Positions 45,947 to 55,300 of a stretch of DNA of 64,000 bases are shown here, piece by piece. A program made the translations under genes and the position numbers. The stretch's first letter is position 1. The number at the start of each line of letters is the position of its first letter. Source of the stretch: CAWUEZ02 sp963921355 (GTDB taxonomy: Bacteria; Pseudomonadota; Alphaproteobacteria; Thalassobaculales; Thalassobaculaceae). The notes below the pieces were generated by a model, which saw only the letters and a program-made list of their open reading frames with translations, was not told the origin of the DNA and did not search any database. The stretch is from NCBI GenBank assembly GCA_963921355.3, contig OZ001190.1:3534001-3598000 (forward strand), written 5' to 3'.

Positions 45947-46606
45947 ATGCGGATCGACATTTTCTCCGACGTCATTTGCCCCTGGTGCTTCATCGGCAAA
46001 CGCCGGCTGGAGCGCGCGTTGCGTGACCGTCCGCAGGGCGATGTCGAGATCCATTGGCGGGCGTTCCAGCTGAACCCGGACATGCCGGTTCAGGGCATGG
46101 ATCGCCAGACCTATCTGCAGACGAAGTTCGGAGGTCCGGAGCGCGCGGCGCAGATTTACGAGACGATCCGCCAGAATGGTGCCAAGGAAGGCATCGATTT
46201 CCAGTTCGAGAAGATCGGCACGACGCCGAACACGGGTCGCGCCCATCGTCTCGTGCGCTACGGCAGCGAGCGGGGGGTTTCGGGCGCCCTCGTCGAACGC
46301 GTGTTCACCGGCTACTTCTACAATGGTGAGAATGTCGGCGACACCGAGGTCCTGGCGACCATGGCCGCCGATGTCGGCCTCGATCGCGAGGAAACCATCG
46401 CCTTTCTCGACGGCAATGACGGCGTTGCCGACGTTCTGGCGGAATCCCGTTTCGCCTACGAGAACGGGATCAATGGGGTCCCCTGCTTCATCTTCGACCG
46501 GCACTACGCGCTGGCCGGCGCCCAGGAGCCCGAGGCCTTTTACCCTCTGTTCGAACTGGTCCAGAGCGAAGCCGCCAATCGGCCGCCCGCCGCCAACACC
46601 GCCTGA
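45947..46606 (+). CDS. DsbA family oxidoreductase, FrnE-like
   Basis: 219 residues without a signal peptide, so probably cytoplasmic. The thioredoxin-fold active site is CPWC at 11-14 (SDVICPWCFIGKRRLE). WRAFQLNPDMP, NTGRAHRLVRYG and GINGVPCFIFDRHYALAGAQEPE are typical of the FrnE group. It probably acts in thiol-disulfide exchange; the substrate is unknown. Divergent from the acyl-CoA ligase and convergent with mfd. Confidence 0.9.
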   Translation: MRIDIFSDVICPWCFIGKRRLERALRDRPQGDVEIHWRAFQLNPDMPVQGMDRQTYLQTKFGGPERAAQIYETIRQNGAKEGIDFQFEKIGTTPNTGRAHRLVRYGSERGVSGALVERVFTGYFYNGENVGDTEVLATMAADVGLDREETIAFLDGNDGVADVLAESRFAYENGINGVPCFIFDRHYALAGAQEPEAFYPLFELVQSEAANRPPAANTA

Positions 46607-46624
46607 TTCCGTTTCGTGCTTCCG

Positions 46625-46711
46625 GGTCCCGGTCTCGACCTGCCGGTCGAACCGGGATGACGGTGTTGAAAATGCTCGTCATCGCGGCGGTGCGCAGCGC
46701 CGGCCGGGACC
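46625..46711. repeat. Foldback repeat between frnE-like gene and mfd
   Basis: Outer arms GGTCCCGG (46625-46632) and CCGGGACC (46704-46711) enclose a second pair GATGACG (46656-46662) and CGTCATC (46677-46683), plus local CCGGT/ACCGG pairs. It fills most of the 123-base gap between convergent genes and could act as a two-way terminator. Confidence 0.6.
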
Positions 46712-46729
46712 TCGATCGCCATGCAACCC

Positions 46730-49700
46730 TCAAGCCGCCAGCGCCGCCAGTTCTTCCATCAGCCTTGTGAGCCCGACGACGCGCTGCTCCGGCTTGGTCC
46801 AGGCGCGTCGGTACACCAGGCGGTGGTCGGGACGCAGTTGCACCGATCCGGCCTGCTGTTGGATGAAGGTGACAAGACCGTCCGGCTTGGCGAAGGTGTT
46901 GTTGCGGAACGCCAGGGTGGCCCCCTTCGGTCCGGCGTCGATCTTCTCCACCCCGGCCGAGCGGCAAAGCCGCTTGATCGCCACCACCCTCAGCAGGTTG
47001 TCGACCTCCGGCGGGATCGTGCCGAACCGGTCCGCCAGTTCGGCCGCGAAGGCGTCGATCTCTTCCTGATCCATCAAGAGCGCGATCCGGCGATACAGAC
47101 TCATACGGACCGAAAGATCCGGAACGTAAGCTTCCGGGATCAGCACCGGCATGCCGATCGCGATCTGCGGCGTCCAGCTGACGTCGTCCGCCGGCGCGCC
47201 GTCCCCCGACCGGGCGGCCTCGACGGCCTCGCGCAACAGCTCCTGGTAGAGCTCGATGCCGACCTCCTTGACCTGGCCCGATTGCTCCTCGCCCAGCAGA
47301 TTGCCCGCCCCGCGGATGTCCATGTCGTGGCTCGCCAGCGAGAATCCGGCGCCCAGACTGTCGAGGGTCTGCATCACTTCCAACCGGCGCTTGGCGATCG
47401 GCGGCAGAACCCGGGTCGGATGGGTTGTCAGATAGGCGTAGGCGCGGGTCTTGGACCGTCCTACGCGCCCCCGCAGTTGATACAGCTGGGCCAGCCCGAA
47501 CATGTCGGCCCGGTGAATGACGATCGTGTTGGCGCTCGGGATGTCGAGGCCGGACTCGACGATGTTGGTCGACAGCAGGATGTCGTATCCGCCATCGGTG
47601 AATGTGGTCATCGTGGTTTCGAGTTCGCCCGCCGACATTCGGCCATGTGCGACACCGATCCTCGCTTCCGGGACCAGGTTGGTCAGACGTTCCTGGACCC
47701 GGCTAAGGTCCTCGATCCGCGGACAGACGTAGAAGGTCTGCCCGCCGCGATACCGCTCCCGCAGAATCGCCTCGCGGATGATCACGCCGTCATAGGGCAT
47801 CACGAACGTTCGCACCGCCAAACGGTCGACCGGCGGTGTGGCGATCAGGCTCATCTCGCGGACACCGGACAGGGCCATCTGCAGGGTGCGGGGGATCGGC
47901 GTCGCCGTCATGGTAAGGACGTGCACCTCCTTGCGCAGATCCTTCAACCGCTCCTTCTGCGCGACCCCGAAATGTTGCTCCTCGTCGACGATCACGAGCC
48001 CGAGGTTGTTGAACCTGATCTGCTTGGACAGGACCGCGTGGGTGCCGACGACGATATTGACGTCGCCCGCAGCGACCCCGTCCTTGATCGCCGTGGCATC
48101 CCGGCTCGATACCATGCGCGACAGCTGCTCGACCCGCACGGCGAAGCCCCGGAATCGATCGCGGAACACCCTGAAATGCTGGCGGCACAGCAGGGTGGTC
48201 GGGACAACGACGGCAACCTGGTAGCCCTGATGGGCCGCGACCAGGGCCGCGCGCAACGCCACTTCGGTCTTGCCGAAACCGACATCGCCGCAGACCAGCC
48301 GGTCCATCGGGCGGCCCGCCCCCATGTCATCGAGAACCTCGTCGATCGCCTTAGACTGATCGTCGGTCTCGGTAAACGGGAACCGGGCGCAGAACTCGTC
48401 ATAGGTTCCGGAGACCGGATACAGCGCCTCGGTCTTGCGCAGTTCCCGCTCGGCGGCGATCGAAATCAGCGCCTCCGCCATATCGAGCAGCCGCTTTTTG
48501 ACCCGCGCCTTGCGCGCCTGCCAGCCCGCCCCGCCCAGCTTGTCGAGCTGCGCGTTGGTGTCCTGGCTGCCATAGCGCGACAGGACCTCGATGTTCTCGA
48601 CCGGCACAAACAGTTTGTCGCCGCCGAGATACTCCAGTCGCAGCATGTCGTGCGGGGCACCGCCGACCTCCAGCGTCTCGAGGCCGAGGTACCGACCGAT
48701 CCCGTGCTCGGTATGGACGACGAAGTCTCCGGCATCCAGGGCCGAGACCTCGCGCAGGAAGTCCTCGCCGCGCCGCCGCCGGCGCCGCGACGGGCGCACC
48801 AGCCGCTCCCCGACGATGTCGGGCTCGGCGATCACCGTGAGCCGCCCGCGGCGGTAGCCGTGCTCCAGCGGCAGCACCGCCGATACGACCGTTTGATCGG
48901 AGAGTTTCAGCGCTTCGTCGAGGGTTTCGACCGGCTCGATCGCTTCAACCCCGTGGTCGCTGAGCAGGCTCGCCAGCCGATCCCGCGAGCCTTGGGTGTA
49001 TCCGGCAATCACCACGCGGCGGCCCGTGGCGATCTCCTCCGCCACCGCCGAGCGAACGCTGTCGTAGATCGCCGATCCGCCGGCCACCCGGGCCTCGGAG
49101 AAGTCTGGCCCCACCTGCGCCTCGAGATCGATCGTCGCGGGCGCGTCCTCGGGCAAGGCAAACGGGGTGAACGCACCGACCGGCCGGTCGGCCAGCACCT
49201 GCTGCCACTGATCCGCGGTCAGGTACAGGGCGTCTGCCGGCATCGGGCGATAGATGCCACCGGCCTCCGCACCGCCGGTCCGCAGCATCTGATACCGGGC
49301 ATCGTGGTACTCGGCGATCTGCTCCAGCCGGGCAGTGACCACGTCCTCGGCCTGGTGGTCCAGCGTGACGGACGCATCAGAGACGTAGTCGAACAGGCTT
49401 TCCATGTCCTCGTGGAACAGCGGCAACCAATGTTCCATCCCGCCATGCCGGCGCCCCGCGACGATGGCCTCGTAGACCGGGTCGGCGGTGATCTCGGCGC
49501 CGAACAGGCCGCGATAGCCCGACCGGAATCGCGCCGTCGACGCCTCGTCCAGCAACAGTTCGCCGACCGGCAGAAAGGCGACACTCTTGCGCTTCCCGGT
49601 CGTGCGCTGGCTCATCGGGTCGAACCGGCGGATGGAGTCCAGGTCATCGCCGAAGAAGTCCAAGCGCACCGGTTCTTCCATGCCGGTCGGGAACACATCG

Positions 49701-50230
49701 ACGATGCCGCCGCGCACCGCGTATTCGCCCGGCTCTCGCACCGTGTCCGAGCGTCCATAGCCGTTGCGGACGAAGAACTGGGTCAGGTCCTCAAGCGGCA
49801 CCGATTGCCCGAGGCGCAGAACCCGGGTCGCGCCGTCGAAAAAGCTGCGGGGCGGGATCCGTTGCAGCGCCGCGTTCACCGTGGTCAGGACGACGGTTGG
49901 CTTGGCGGTCGACTTGGCGCCCGGCTTGCGCGCGGCCAGACGTGCCAGCGTGTCGACCCGGCGGCTGACGATCTCCGCATTCGGCGATACCCGGTCATAG
50001 GGCAGGCAATCCCAGGCCGGCATCGTCATTACCCGCAGATCCGGGCCGAAGAACCCGATCCCACGGGCCAATGCCGCCATCCGGGCATCATCGCGCGCGA
50101 CGTGCAGCAGCAGGCCGCGTTCCCGCGCCAGCAGGGTGATCGCCTGGGCGTCGACACCGTCCGGCGCGGCGGACAGGGTTACGCGACCGACCGCTACCGG
50201 AAATGCGCCGAAGGGCGACGTGACGTCCAT
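46730..50230 (-). CDS. mfd: Transcription-repair coupling factor
   Basis: 1166 residues. Mfd removes stalled RNA polymerase and recruits UvrA. The order is UvrB-like N-terminus, RNAP-interacting domain (DFVVHTEHGIGRYLGLETLEV), translocase with Walker A GDVGFGKTEVALRAA and DEEQHFGV, motif TATPIPRTLQMAL, RYRGGQTFYVCPRI, and SANTIVIHRADMFGLAQLYQLRGRVGRS, then the C-terminal UvrA-blocking domain. Preceded by sdhE, 20 bases away. Confidence 0.97.
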   Translation of the reverse strand: MDVTSPFGAFPVAVGRVTLSAAPDGVDAQAITLLARERGLLLHVARDDARMAALARGIGFFGPDLRVMTMPAWDCLPYDRVSPNAEIVSRRVDTLARLAARKPGAKSTAKPTVVLTTVNAALQRIPPRSFFDGATRVLRLGQSVPLEDLTQFFVRNGYGRSDTVREPGEYAVRGGIVDVFPTGMEEPVRLDFFGDDLDSIRRFDPMSQRTTGKRKSVAFLPVGELLLDEASTARFRSGYRGLFGAEITADPVYEAIVAGRRHGGMEHWLPLFHEDMESLFDYVSDASVTLDHQAEDVVTARLEQIAEYHDARYQMLRTGGAEAGGIYRPMPADALYLTADQWQQVLADRPVGAFTPFALPEDAPATIDLEAQVGPDFSEARVAGGSAIYDSVRSAVAEEIATGRRVVIAGYTQGSRDRLASLLSDHGVEAIEPVETLDEALKLSDQTVVSAVLPLEHGYRRGRLTVIAEPDIVGERLVRPSRRRRRRGEDFLREVSALDAGDFVVHTEHGIGRYLGLETLEVGGAPHDMLRLEYLGGDKLFVPVENIEVLSRYGSQDTNAQLDKLGGAGWQARKARVKKRLLDMAEALISIAAERELRKTEALYPVSGTYDEFCARFPFTETDDQSKAIDEVLDDMGAGRPMDRLVCGDVGFGKTEVALRAALVAAHQGYQVAVVVPTTLLCRQHFRVFRDRFRGFAVRVEQLSRMVSSRDATAIKDGVAAGDVNIVVGTHAVLSKQIRFNNLGLVIVDEEQHFGVAQKERLKDLRKEVHVLTMTATPIPRTLQMALSGVREMSLIATPPVDRLAVRTFVMPYDGVIIREAILRERYRGGQTFYVCPRIEDLSRVQERLTNLVPEARIGVAHGRMSAGELETTMTTFTDGGYDILLSTNIVESGLDIPSANTIVIHRADMFGLAQLYQLRGRVGRSKTRAYAYLTTHPTRVLPPIAKRRLEVMQTLDSLGAGFSLASHDMDIRGAGNLLGEEQSGQVKEVGIELYQELLREAVEAARSGDGAPADDVSWTPQIAIGMPVLIPEAYVPDLSVRMSLYRRIALLMDQEEIDAFAAELADRFGTIPPEVDNLLRVVAIKRLCRSAGVEKIDAGPKGATLAFRNNTFAKPDGLVTFIQQQAGSVQLRPDHRLVYRRAWTKPEQRVVGLTRLMEELAALAA

Positions 50231-50250
50231 GAGCGGGCTCGACCGATCCG

Positions 50251-50517
50251 TCAGGCGTTCGGGAAGTCGAAATCCTGGATCATCCGAAGCACCGGCGTGT
50301 CGTACTCGTCCGGTGGCGCCTCGCGGCCGGTGATCCAGGTGTAAAGTCGCGGATCCTCGATCTTCAGCAGCGCTTCATAGTCGTCCAGGTCCGACTCGCT
50401 GAGGCTCTCGAGATGACGCGCGGCAAAGGCCCCCAGGAGCAGATCGGTCTCCTTGGTTCCGGTGTAGGCGCTGCGATACCGCAGGCGCTTGCGGCGGGCC
50501 TCGAGCGCGTCGGTCAT
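50251..50517 (-). CDS. sdhE: FAD assembly factor SdhE-like protein
   Basis: 88 residues. RKRLRYRSAYTGTKETDLLLGAFAARHLESLSESDLDDYEALLKIEDPRLYTWITGREAPPDEYDTPVLRMI matches the SdhE/YgfY family, which promotes flavinylation of succinate dehydrogenase. The usual RGxxE motif reads TGTKE here, so the conserved arginine is a threonine. The sdhE-recG-mfd neighbourhood is common in alphaproteobacteria. It may be co-transcribed with mfd. Confidence 0.88.
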   Translation of the reverse strand: MTDALEARRKRLRYRSAYTGTKETDLLLGAFAARHLESLSESDLDDYEALLKIEDPRLYTWITGREAPPDEYDTPVLRMIQDFDFPNA

Positions 50518-50620
50518 TCCGGACTCCCGGTCGCTCTGGCGACCTCTCCAGGTGGACGGGTCCTGGGATATAAAGCAGGGTCATATCCGACACCAGCCTC
50601 ATACAGCCGTTTCACCCACC

Positions 50621-52699
50621 GTGCGCCCTGAGATTCTGTTCCCCCTGTTTGCCGACGTCGCCCGCCTGTCCGGGATCGGGCCGCGCTATGCCAAACTCAT
50701 TGAAAGGGCCGCCGGACCGCAGATCGTCGATCTGCTGTGGCATCTGCCCAGCGGTGTCATCGATCGGCGGTTCTCACCGACGGTCGATGCCGCGCCCGAC
50801 GGCGTCATCGCGACGCTGACGGTGACGGTGCTGCGCCATGAACCGGGCCGCGGCCGCGCGCCCTACCGGGTGATCTGCGCGGATGCCAGCGGCGAGATTG
50901 AGCTGGTCTACTTTCACGCCAAGGGAAACTGGCTGGCGAAGCTGCTGCCGATCGGCGAAACCCGCGTCATCAGCGGCAAGGTCGAGCGGTTCCGCGGGCG
51001 CGCGCAGATGCCCCATCCAGACCATGTCGTCCCCCAGGACGAGGCGCCATCGGTGCGGATCGTCGAGCCGGTTCACCCCTCCGCCGACGGCCTGCCCCAA
51101 CGGGTTCTGCGCAAGGCGATCGACGGCGCGCTAACACGCCTTCCCGACCTTGCCGAATGGATCAACCCGACGCTGCTGTCGGCGCGGGGGTGGCCAAGCT
51201 GGAGCGACGCGATTCGCCAGGTCCATCACCCGGAAACGGCGCAGGATCTGTTGCCGGAAACGCCGGCCCGTCAGCGCCTGGCCTATGACGAAATCCTGTC
51301 CAATCAGCTGGCCCTGGCCCTGGTGCGGGCCCGGCTGAAGAAGCAACCCGGCCGCGCCATGAAAGGCGATGGGCATCTCCGCGATGCCATCCTGGCGGCC
51401 CTGCCCTTCGCGCTGACCGGGGCACAGCGCACCGCGCTTGCCGAAATCGAGGGCGACATGGCGGCCAGTTCGAGGATGCTGCGGTTGCTGCAGGGCGATG
51501 TCGGCAGCGGCAAGACCCTGGTCGCCCTGGTCGCGATGGCGAACGCGGTCGAGTGCGGTGCCCAGGCGGCCCTGATGGGCCCGACCGAGATTCTGGCGCG
51601 CCAGCACTTCGCCACACTGGAGCCGCTGGCCCGCCAGGCTGGACTTCGCACCGAGATTCTGACCGGACGGGATAAGGGAAAGACACGGGGCGCGATCCTC
51701 GGACGGATCGCCGAGGGCACCGCCCAGATCGTGGTCGGGACCCATGCGCTGTTTCAGGAGGACGTCGTCTTCCGCGATCTCGCCCTGGCGGTCATCGACG
51801 AACAGCACCGTTTCGGGGTCCACCAGCGCATGGTGCTCGGCGCCAAGGGCCAGGGCGTCGATGTTCTGGTGATGACGGCGACGCCGATCCCGCGAACGCT
51901 TGTGATGACCGCCTATGGTGACCTCGACGTGTCCCGCCTGACCGAGAAGCCCCCGGGCCGCCAACCGGTCGACACCCGCGTCCTGGCCAACGACCGGCTG
52001 CTCGACGTGATCGACGCCGTTGCGCGAAAACTGGACGCCGGCGCCAAGGTCTATTGGGTCTGTCCGTTGGTCGAGGAGTCAGAAGCGCTCGACGCAGCGG
52101 CCGCCGAGGAACGGGCCGCCACCCTGAGGGAGCGTTTCGGCGACAGGGTCGGATTGGTCCATGGCCGTATGAAGGGTGCGGAGAAGGACAAGACCATGGC
52201 CGCCTTCAAGGACGGCGGCATCGACCTGCTGGTCGCCACCACCGTGATCGAGGTCGGCGTCGACGTGCCGGACGCCACTGTCATGGTGATCGAACACGCC
52301 GAGCGTTTCGGGTTGGCCCAGCTGCATCAGCTGCGCGGCCGCATCGGCCGCGGTGACAAAGCGTCGACCTGCCTGCTGGTGTACGCGCCGCCGCTGAGTG
52401 AGGCCGGCCGCGCGCGGCTATCGGTGATGCGCGAGAGCGAGGATGGTTTCCGGATCGCGGAAGAGGATCTCAAGCTGCGCGGCGCCGGCGAAGTGCTCGG
52501 CACCCGGCAGAGTGGGTTGCCGACGTTTCGTCTGGCCGACGGCGCGGCCCACAACGCCCTTTTCGCCGTCGCCCGCGACGATGCCCGCCTGCTGCTGGAT
52601 CAGGACCCGGAGCTTGAGGGCACCCGGGGTGCGGCGGTGCGCACCCTGCTCTACCTGTTCGAACGCGATGCGGCGGTACGTTATCTGCGGGGCGCGTGA
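50621..52699 (+). CDS. recG: ATP-dependent DNA helicase RecG
   Basis: 692 residues from GTG 50621 (RPEILFPLFADVARLSGIGPRYA); the frame extends to 50489 across the divergent sdhE start and was trimmed. RecG regresses stalled forks and branch-migrates junctions. The wedge OB domain is at about 55-150. Walker A is GDVGSGKTLVALVAM, then DEQHRFGVHQRM, TATPIPRTLVMTAYGDLDVS and the C-terminal QLHQLRGRIGRG. Divergent from sdhE by 103 bases. Confidence 0.96.
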   Translation: MRPEILFPLFADVARLSGIGPRYAKLIERAAGPQIVDLLWHLPSGVIDRRFSPTVDAAPDGVIATLTVTVLRHEPGRGRAPYRVICADASGEIELVYFHAKGNWLAKLLPIGETRVISGKVERFRGRAQMPHPDHVVPQDEAPSVRIVEPVHPSADGLPQRVLRKAIDGALTRLPDLAEWINPTLLSARGWPSWSDAIRQVHHPETAQDLLPETPARQRLAYDEILSNQLALALVRARLKKQPGRAMKGDGHLRDAILAALPFALTGAQRTALAEIEGDMAASSRMLRLLQGDVGSGKTLVALVAMANAVECGAQAALMGPTEILARQHFATLEPLARQAGLRTEILTGRDKGKTRGAILGRIAEGTAQIVVGTHALFQEDVVFRDLALAVIDEQHRFGVHQRMVLGAKGQGVDVLVMTATPIPRTLVMTAYGDLDVSRLTEKPPGRQPVDTRVLANDRLLDVIDAVARKLDAGAKVYWVCPLVEESEALDAAAAEERAATLRERFGDRVGLVHGRMKGAEKDKTMAAFKDGGIDLLVATTVIEVGVDVPDATVMVIEHAERFGLAQLHQLRGRIGRGDKASTCLLVYAPPLSEAGRARLSVMRESEDGFRIAEEDLKLRGAGEVLGTRQSGLPTFRLADGAAHNALFAVARDDARLLLDQDPELEGTRGAAVRTLLYLFERDAAVRYLRGA

Positions 52700-52742
52700 A
52701 ATCACTTCGCGAAAGCCCCGGATCACTAACGGGCCTCAGGCA

Positions 52743-52813
52743 TGGATCCTGAATCTAGTTCAGGACCGCGAATGCTAGGAACCAGCGCAATCCTGAACTT
52801 GATTCAGGATCCA
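52743..52813. repeat. 23-bp inverted repeat between recG and the DUF502 gene
   Basis: The left arm (52743-52765) begins TGGATCCTGAATC and the right arm (52791-52813) ends GATTCAGGATCCA; the arms are complementary at 22 of 23 positions around a 25-base loop. It lies between convergent genes. Confidence 0.85.
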
Positions 52814-52834
52814 CGGTTGAGGCGCCCGACCCGA

Positions 52835-53557
52835 TCAGGCGGCGTCGGGCCGCCGGGTCGGCTCTTCGCCTTCCCGCTCCGGCTGCACGGCCGGGATCAA
52901 AGGCAGTTCACGCTGCTCCGGCGAGCGGCGATCCGGCGGGGTCACAATGCCGCCGGACACCACCATCTTGATGCCTTCCTCGACCGTCATCCCCAGTACG
53001 TGGCATTCGTGGCGCGGCAGGAACAGCAGGAAGCCCGACGTCGGATTGGGCGTGGTCGGGAGGAAGACGTTGACAGTCTCATCTTCCGTCATGTTCTGCA
53101 CTTCGCCGATCGTGTCGCCTGTGATGAAACCGATCGCCCAGATCCCTCGCCGCGGATACTCGATCAGCACGACCTGACGGAAGGCATTCGACTGCTTCGC
53201 CAGCACGGTCTCCAGGATCTGCTTGAGGGCGCTGTGGACGTTCCGGACCACCGGCATGCGGGCCATCATCCGTTCGGACAGCGACACCATCCAACGACCG
53301 ATCAGGCCGGCCGCGAAGGCGCCGATGAAGGTCAGGACGATCATCGCCACGATCAGCCCGAGCCCTGGAATGGAGAACGGGAGGTAGGTCTCGGGGTTGT
53401 AGCGCTCCGGGATCAGGGGCGTGATCTGGCTGTCGATCAGGTCGATGATCAGCCAAGCGAGATACAGCGTGATGCCGATCGGCGCGGTCACGAGGACGCC
53501 GGCGAAGAAATAGGCGCGCAGGCGAGCGAACAGCGACATTCCAGGCGTGACACCCAT
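52835..53557 (-). CDS. DUF502 family membrane protein
   Basis: 240 residues with two membrane helices (about 10-40 and 65-90). YFFAGVLVTAPIGITLYLAWLIIDLIDSQITPLIP and GFLLFLPRHECHVLGMTVEEGIKMVVSGGIVTP are typical of DUF502. The C-terminal tail is charged and probably disordered. Function is unknown. Convergent with recG. Confidence 0.9.
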   Translation of the reverse strand: MGVTPGMSLFARLRAYFFAGVLVTAPIGITLYLAWLIIDLIDSQITPLIPERYNPETYLPFSIPGLGLIVAMIVLTFIGAFAAGLIGRWMVSLSERMMARMPVVRNVHSALKQILETVLAKQSNAFRQVVLIEYPRRGIWAIGFITGDTIGEVQNMTEDETVNVFLPTTPNPTSGFLLFLPRHECHVLGMTVEEGIKMVVSGGIVTPPDRRSPEQRELPLIPAVQPEREGEEPTRRPDAA

Positions 53558-53783
53558 GGGGCGGCGACTTTCCTAACACTTTCTTGGCCGACCGAGCATC
53601 GGACCGATCCTCAATCCCCAGATATGGGGTTTCGGACCGTCACCACCACCCGACTCCGCCTATACTGCACCGCAACACAATTTCGGCAAGCGTTGAAGCA
53701 TAACGCCTCCGAATCAAAGGAATTGTCCCGGTGACAAGCTCGGGTCTTGGTCGTCCCCGCCATGTTCGGCACACTCCGCTCCC

Positions 53784-54953
53784 ATGGACACGAAACCAAC
53801 CGAATTCGGCGGAGCGCTCCGTCCCCTGTTCGCCCTGGAAGCGGGATCCCTGCATCTCAACAACGGCTCCTTCGGCCCGACCCCTCGTTCTGTGCTGGCG
53901 GCCCAGCGCGACTGGCAGGACCGGATGGAGGCTGAGCCGAGCCGATTCATGGAGTTTGAGTTCCGACCCGCGTTGCGGGCCGCCGCCGCCCGGTTGGCCC
54001 CCTATCTCGGCGCCGAAGCCGAGCACATCGCTCTGGTGGAAAACGCGACCCCGGCCATCAACGCGGTTCTGCGCTCCATCGACTGGTCGCCCGGCGATCG
54101 CATTCTGATCAACGACCAGACCTACGGGGCGGTGCGCAACACGGTGCGGTTCATCTGCGCGATTACAGGTGCCGAACTCGTCGAATGGAAACTACCGTTC
54201 CCCTGTCCGGGACCCGATGCGGTGATGGAAGCTCTCGCACCCGCCCTCGACCCGGCCCCGCGACTGGCGATCTTCGACCACGTCACCTCCCCGACCGCCC
54301 TTGCTCTTCCGGTCGAACGGATGGTTGCCGCCGCGCGTGACGCCGGCGCCCTGGTCCTGGTCGACGGCGCCCACGCCCCCGGCATGATGGAACTGGATCT
54401 GCAGTCGCTTGGGGCCGACTGGTACACCGGAAACTGTCACAAATGGCTGTTCTCGGCGAAGGGCTGCGCCTTTCTTTGGGCTGGCGACCGAATGCGCGAC
54501 CGGTTGCATCCCTGTGTGATCAGCCACGGCTACCTGGACGGGTTCATCGCCGAATTCGACTGGGTCGGCACCCGCGACGGCTCAGCCCAGCACAGTCTTC
54601 CGACCGCACTCGACTTCGTGGACCGGTTCGGTGTCGAGGCGATCCGCACCCACAACACTGCCCTGGCGCGCGAGGCTGGTGCCAGGCTGTCCGATGCCTG
54701 GGGCACCGAGACCGGAGCCCCCGACAGCTGCACCGGCTCCATGGTGATGGTACGCCTGCCGGACGGGTATGGCAGCGGCATGGACACCGCAACGGAGCTG
54801 CGCCTGCGGTTGCTTCGCGAAGATCGGGTTCAGACACGGATCAATCCGCTCGCCGGCTGGCTCTGGGCCCGCGTCTCATGCCAGATCTATAACGAGATCT
54901 CCGAGGTCGACCGGCTGGCCGAAGCCGTCCTCGCGAAACGGCCAAACAGCTGA
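53784..54953 (+). CDS. Class V aminotransferase, isopenicillin N epimerase-like
   Basis: 389 residues. LHLNNGSFGPTPRSVLAAQRDW at the N-terminus resembles CefD-like proteins. The PLP lysine is Lys220 in GNCHKWLFSAKG and VLVDGAHAPG (Asp194, His197) stacks on the cofactor ring. It belongs to the class V fold; the family includes cysteine desulfurase-like and epimerase-like enzymes, so the reaction is not certain. No antibiotic pathway genes are nearby. No clear ribosome binding site precedes ATG 53784. Confidence 0.85.
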   Translation: MDTKPTEFGGALRPLFALEAGSLHLNNGSFGPTPRSVLAAQRDWQDRMEAEPSRFMEFEFRPALRAAAARLAPYLGAEAEHIALVENATPAINAVLRSIDWSPGDRILINDQTYGAVRNTVRFICAITGAELVEWKLPFPCPGPDAVMEALAPALDPAPRLAIFDHVTSPTALALPVERMVAAARDAGALVLVDGAHAPGMMELDLQSLGADWYTGNCHKWLFSAKGCAFLWAGDRMRDRLHPCVISHGYLDGFIAEFDWVGTRDGSAQHSLPTALDFVDRFGVEAIRTHNTALAREAGARLSDAWGTETGAPDSCTGSMVMVRLPDGYGSGMDTATELRLRLLREDRVQTRINPLAGWLWARVSCQIYNEISEVDRLAEAVLAKRPNS

Positions 54954-54959
54954 TTTCGC

Positions 54960-55190
54960 TCAGTTCAACTTGTGGCGGAACTTGCGCTCGAGATGACGCA
55001 GAATCTCTTCACGCCGGCGCCCACCATCGGCAAGCGCCGCCTTGAACAGACGGGACGCCTCATTCTCAGCCTCGGGCGGATCCTGGCCGATCTGGATGAA
55101 GGCCGCCCGCTGAGCGCGCGCCAGCACGTCCGGGTCAATTCTCTGGCGGACGTTCCGCAGGATCCTGAGGGCTTTCTCTCGCTCGCTCAT
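54960..55190 (-). CDS. Small hypothetical protein
   Basis: 76 residues from ATG 55190 (MSEREKALRILRNVRQRIDPDVLARAQRAAF); the extension to 55292 is not protein-like. It is charged and helical, with no cysteine and no membrane segment; the end RRREEILRHLERKFRHKLN is strongly basic. It ends six bases from the aminotransferase stop on the other strand. I do not recognise the family with confidence. Confidence 0.6.
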   Translation of the reverse strand: MSEREKALRILRNVRQRIDPDVLARAQRAAFIQIGQDPPEAENEASRLFKAALADGGRRREEILRHLERKFRHKLN

Positions 55191-55300
55191 AGCAGGATTA
55201 TGTCCCAAAGGGCGGAGACGGACAACGCATGATGGTCGACGGCATTGAACCATCGGCGGGCGCGCCGCTTCCCGACGCGGGTGAGTGAGCACCCGATCCG

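Noticed and set aside
46721..50344. 1207-codon plus-strand frame opposite mfd
   Set aside because: It mirrors the mfd reading frame on the other strand and has a low-information composition; mfd is unambiguous.
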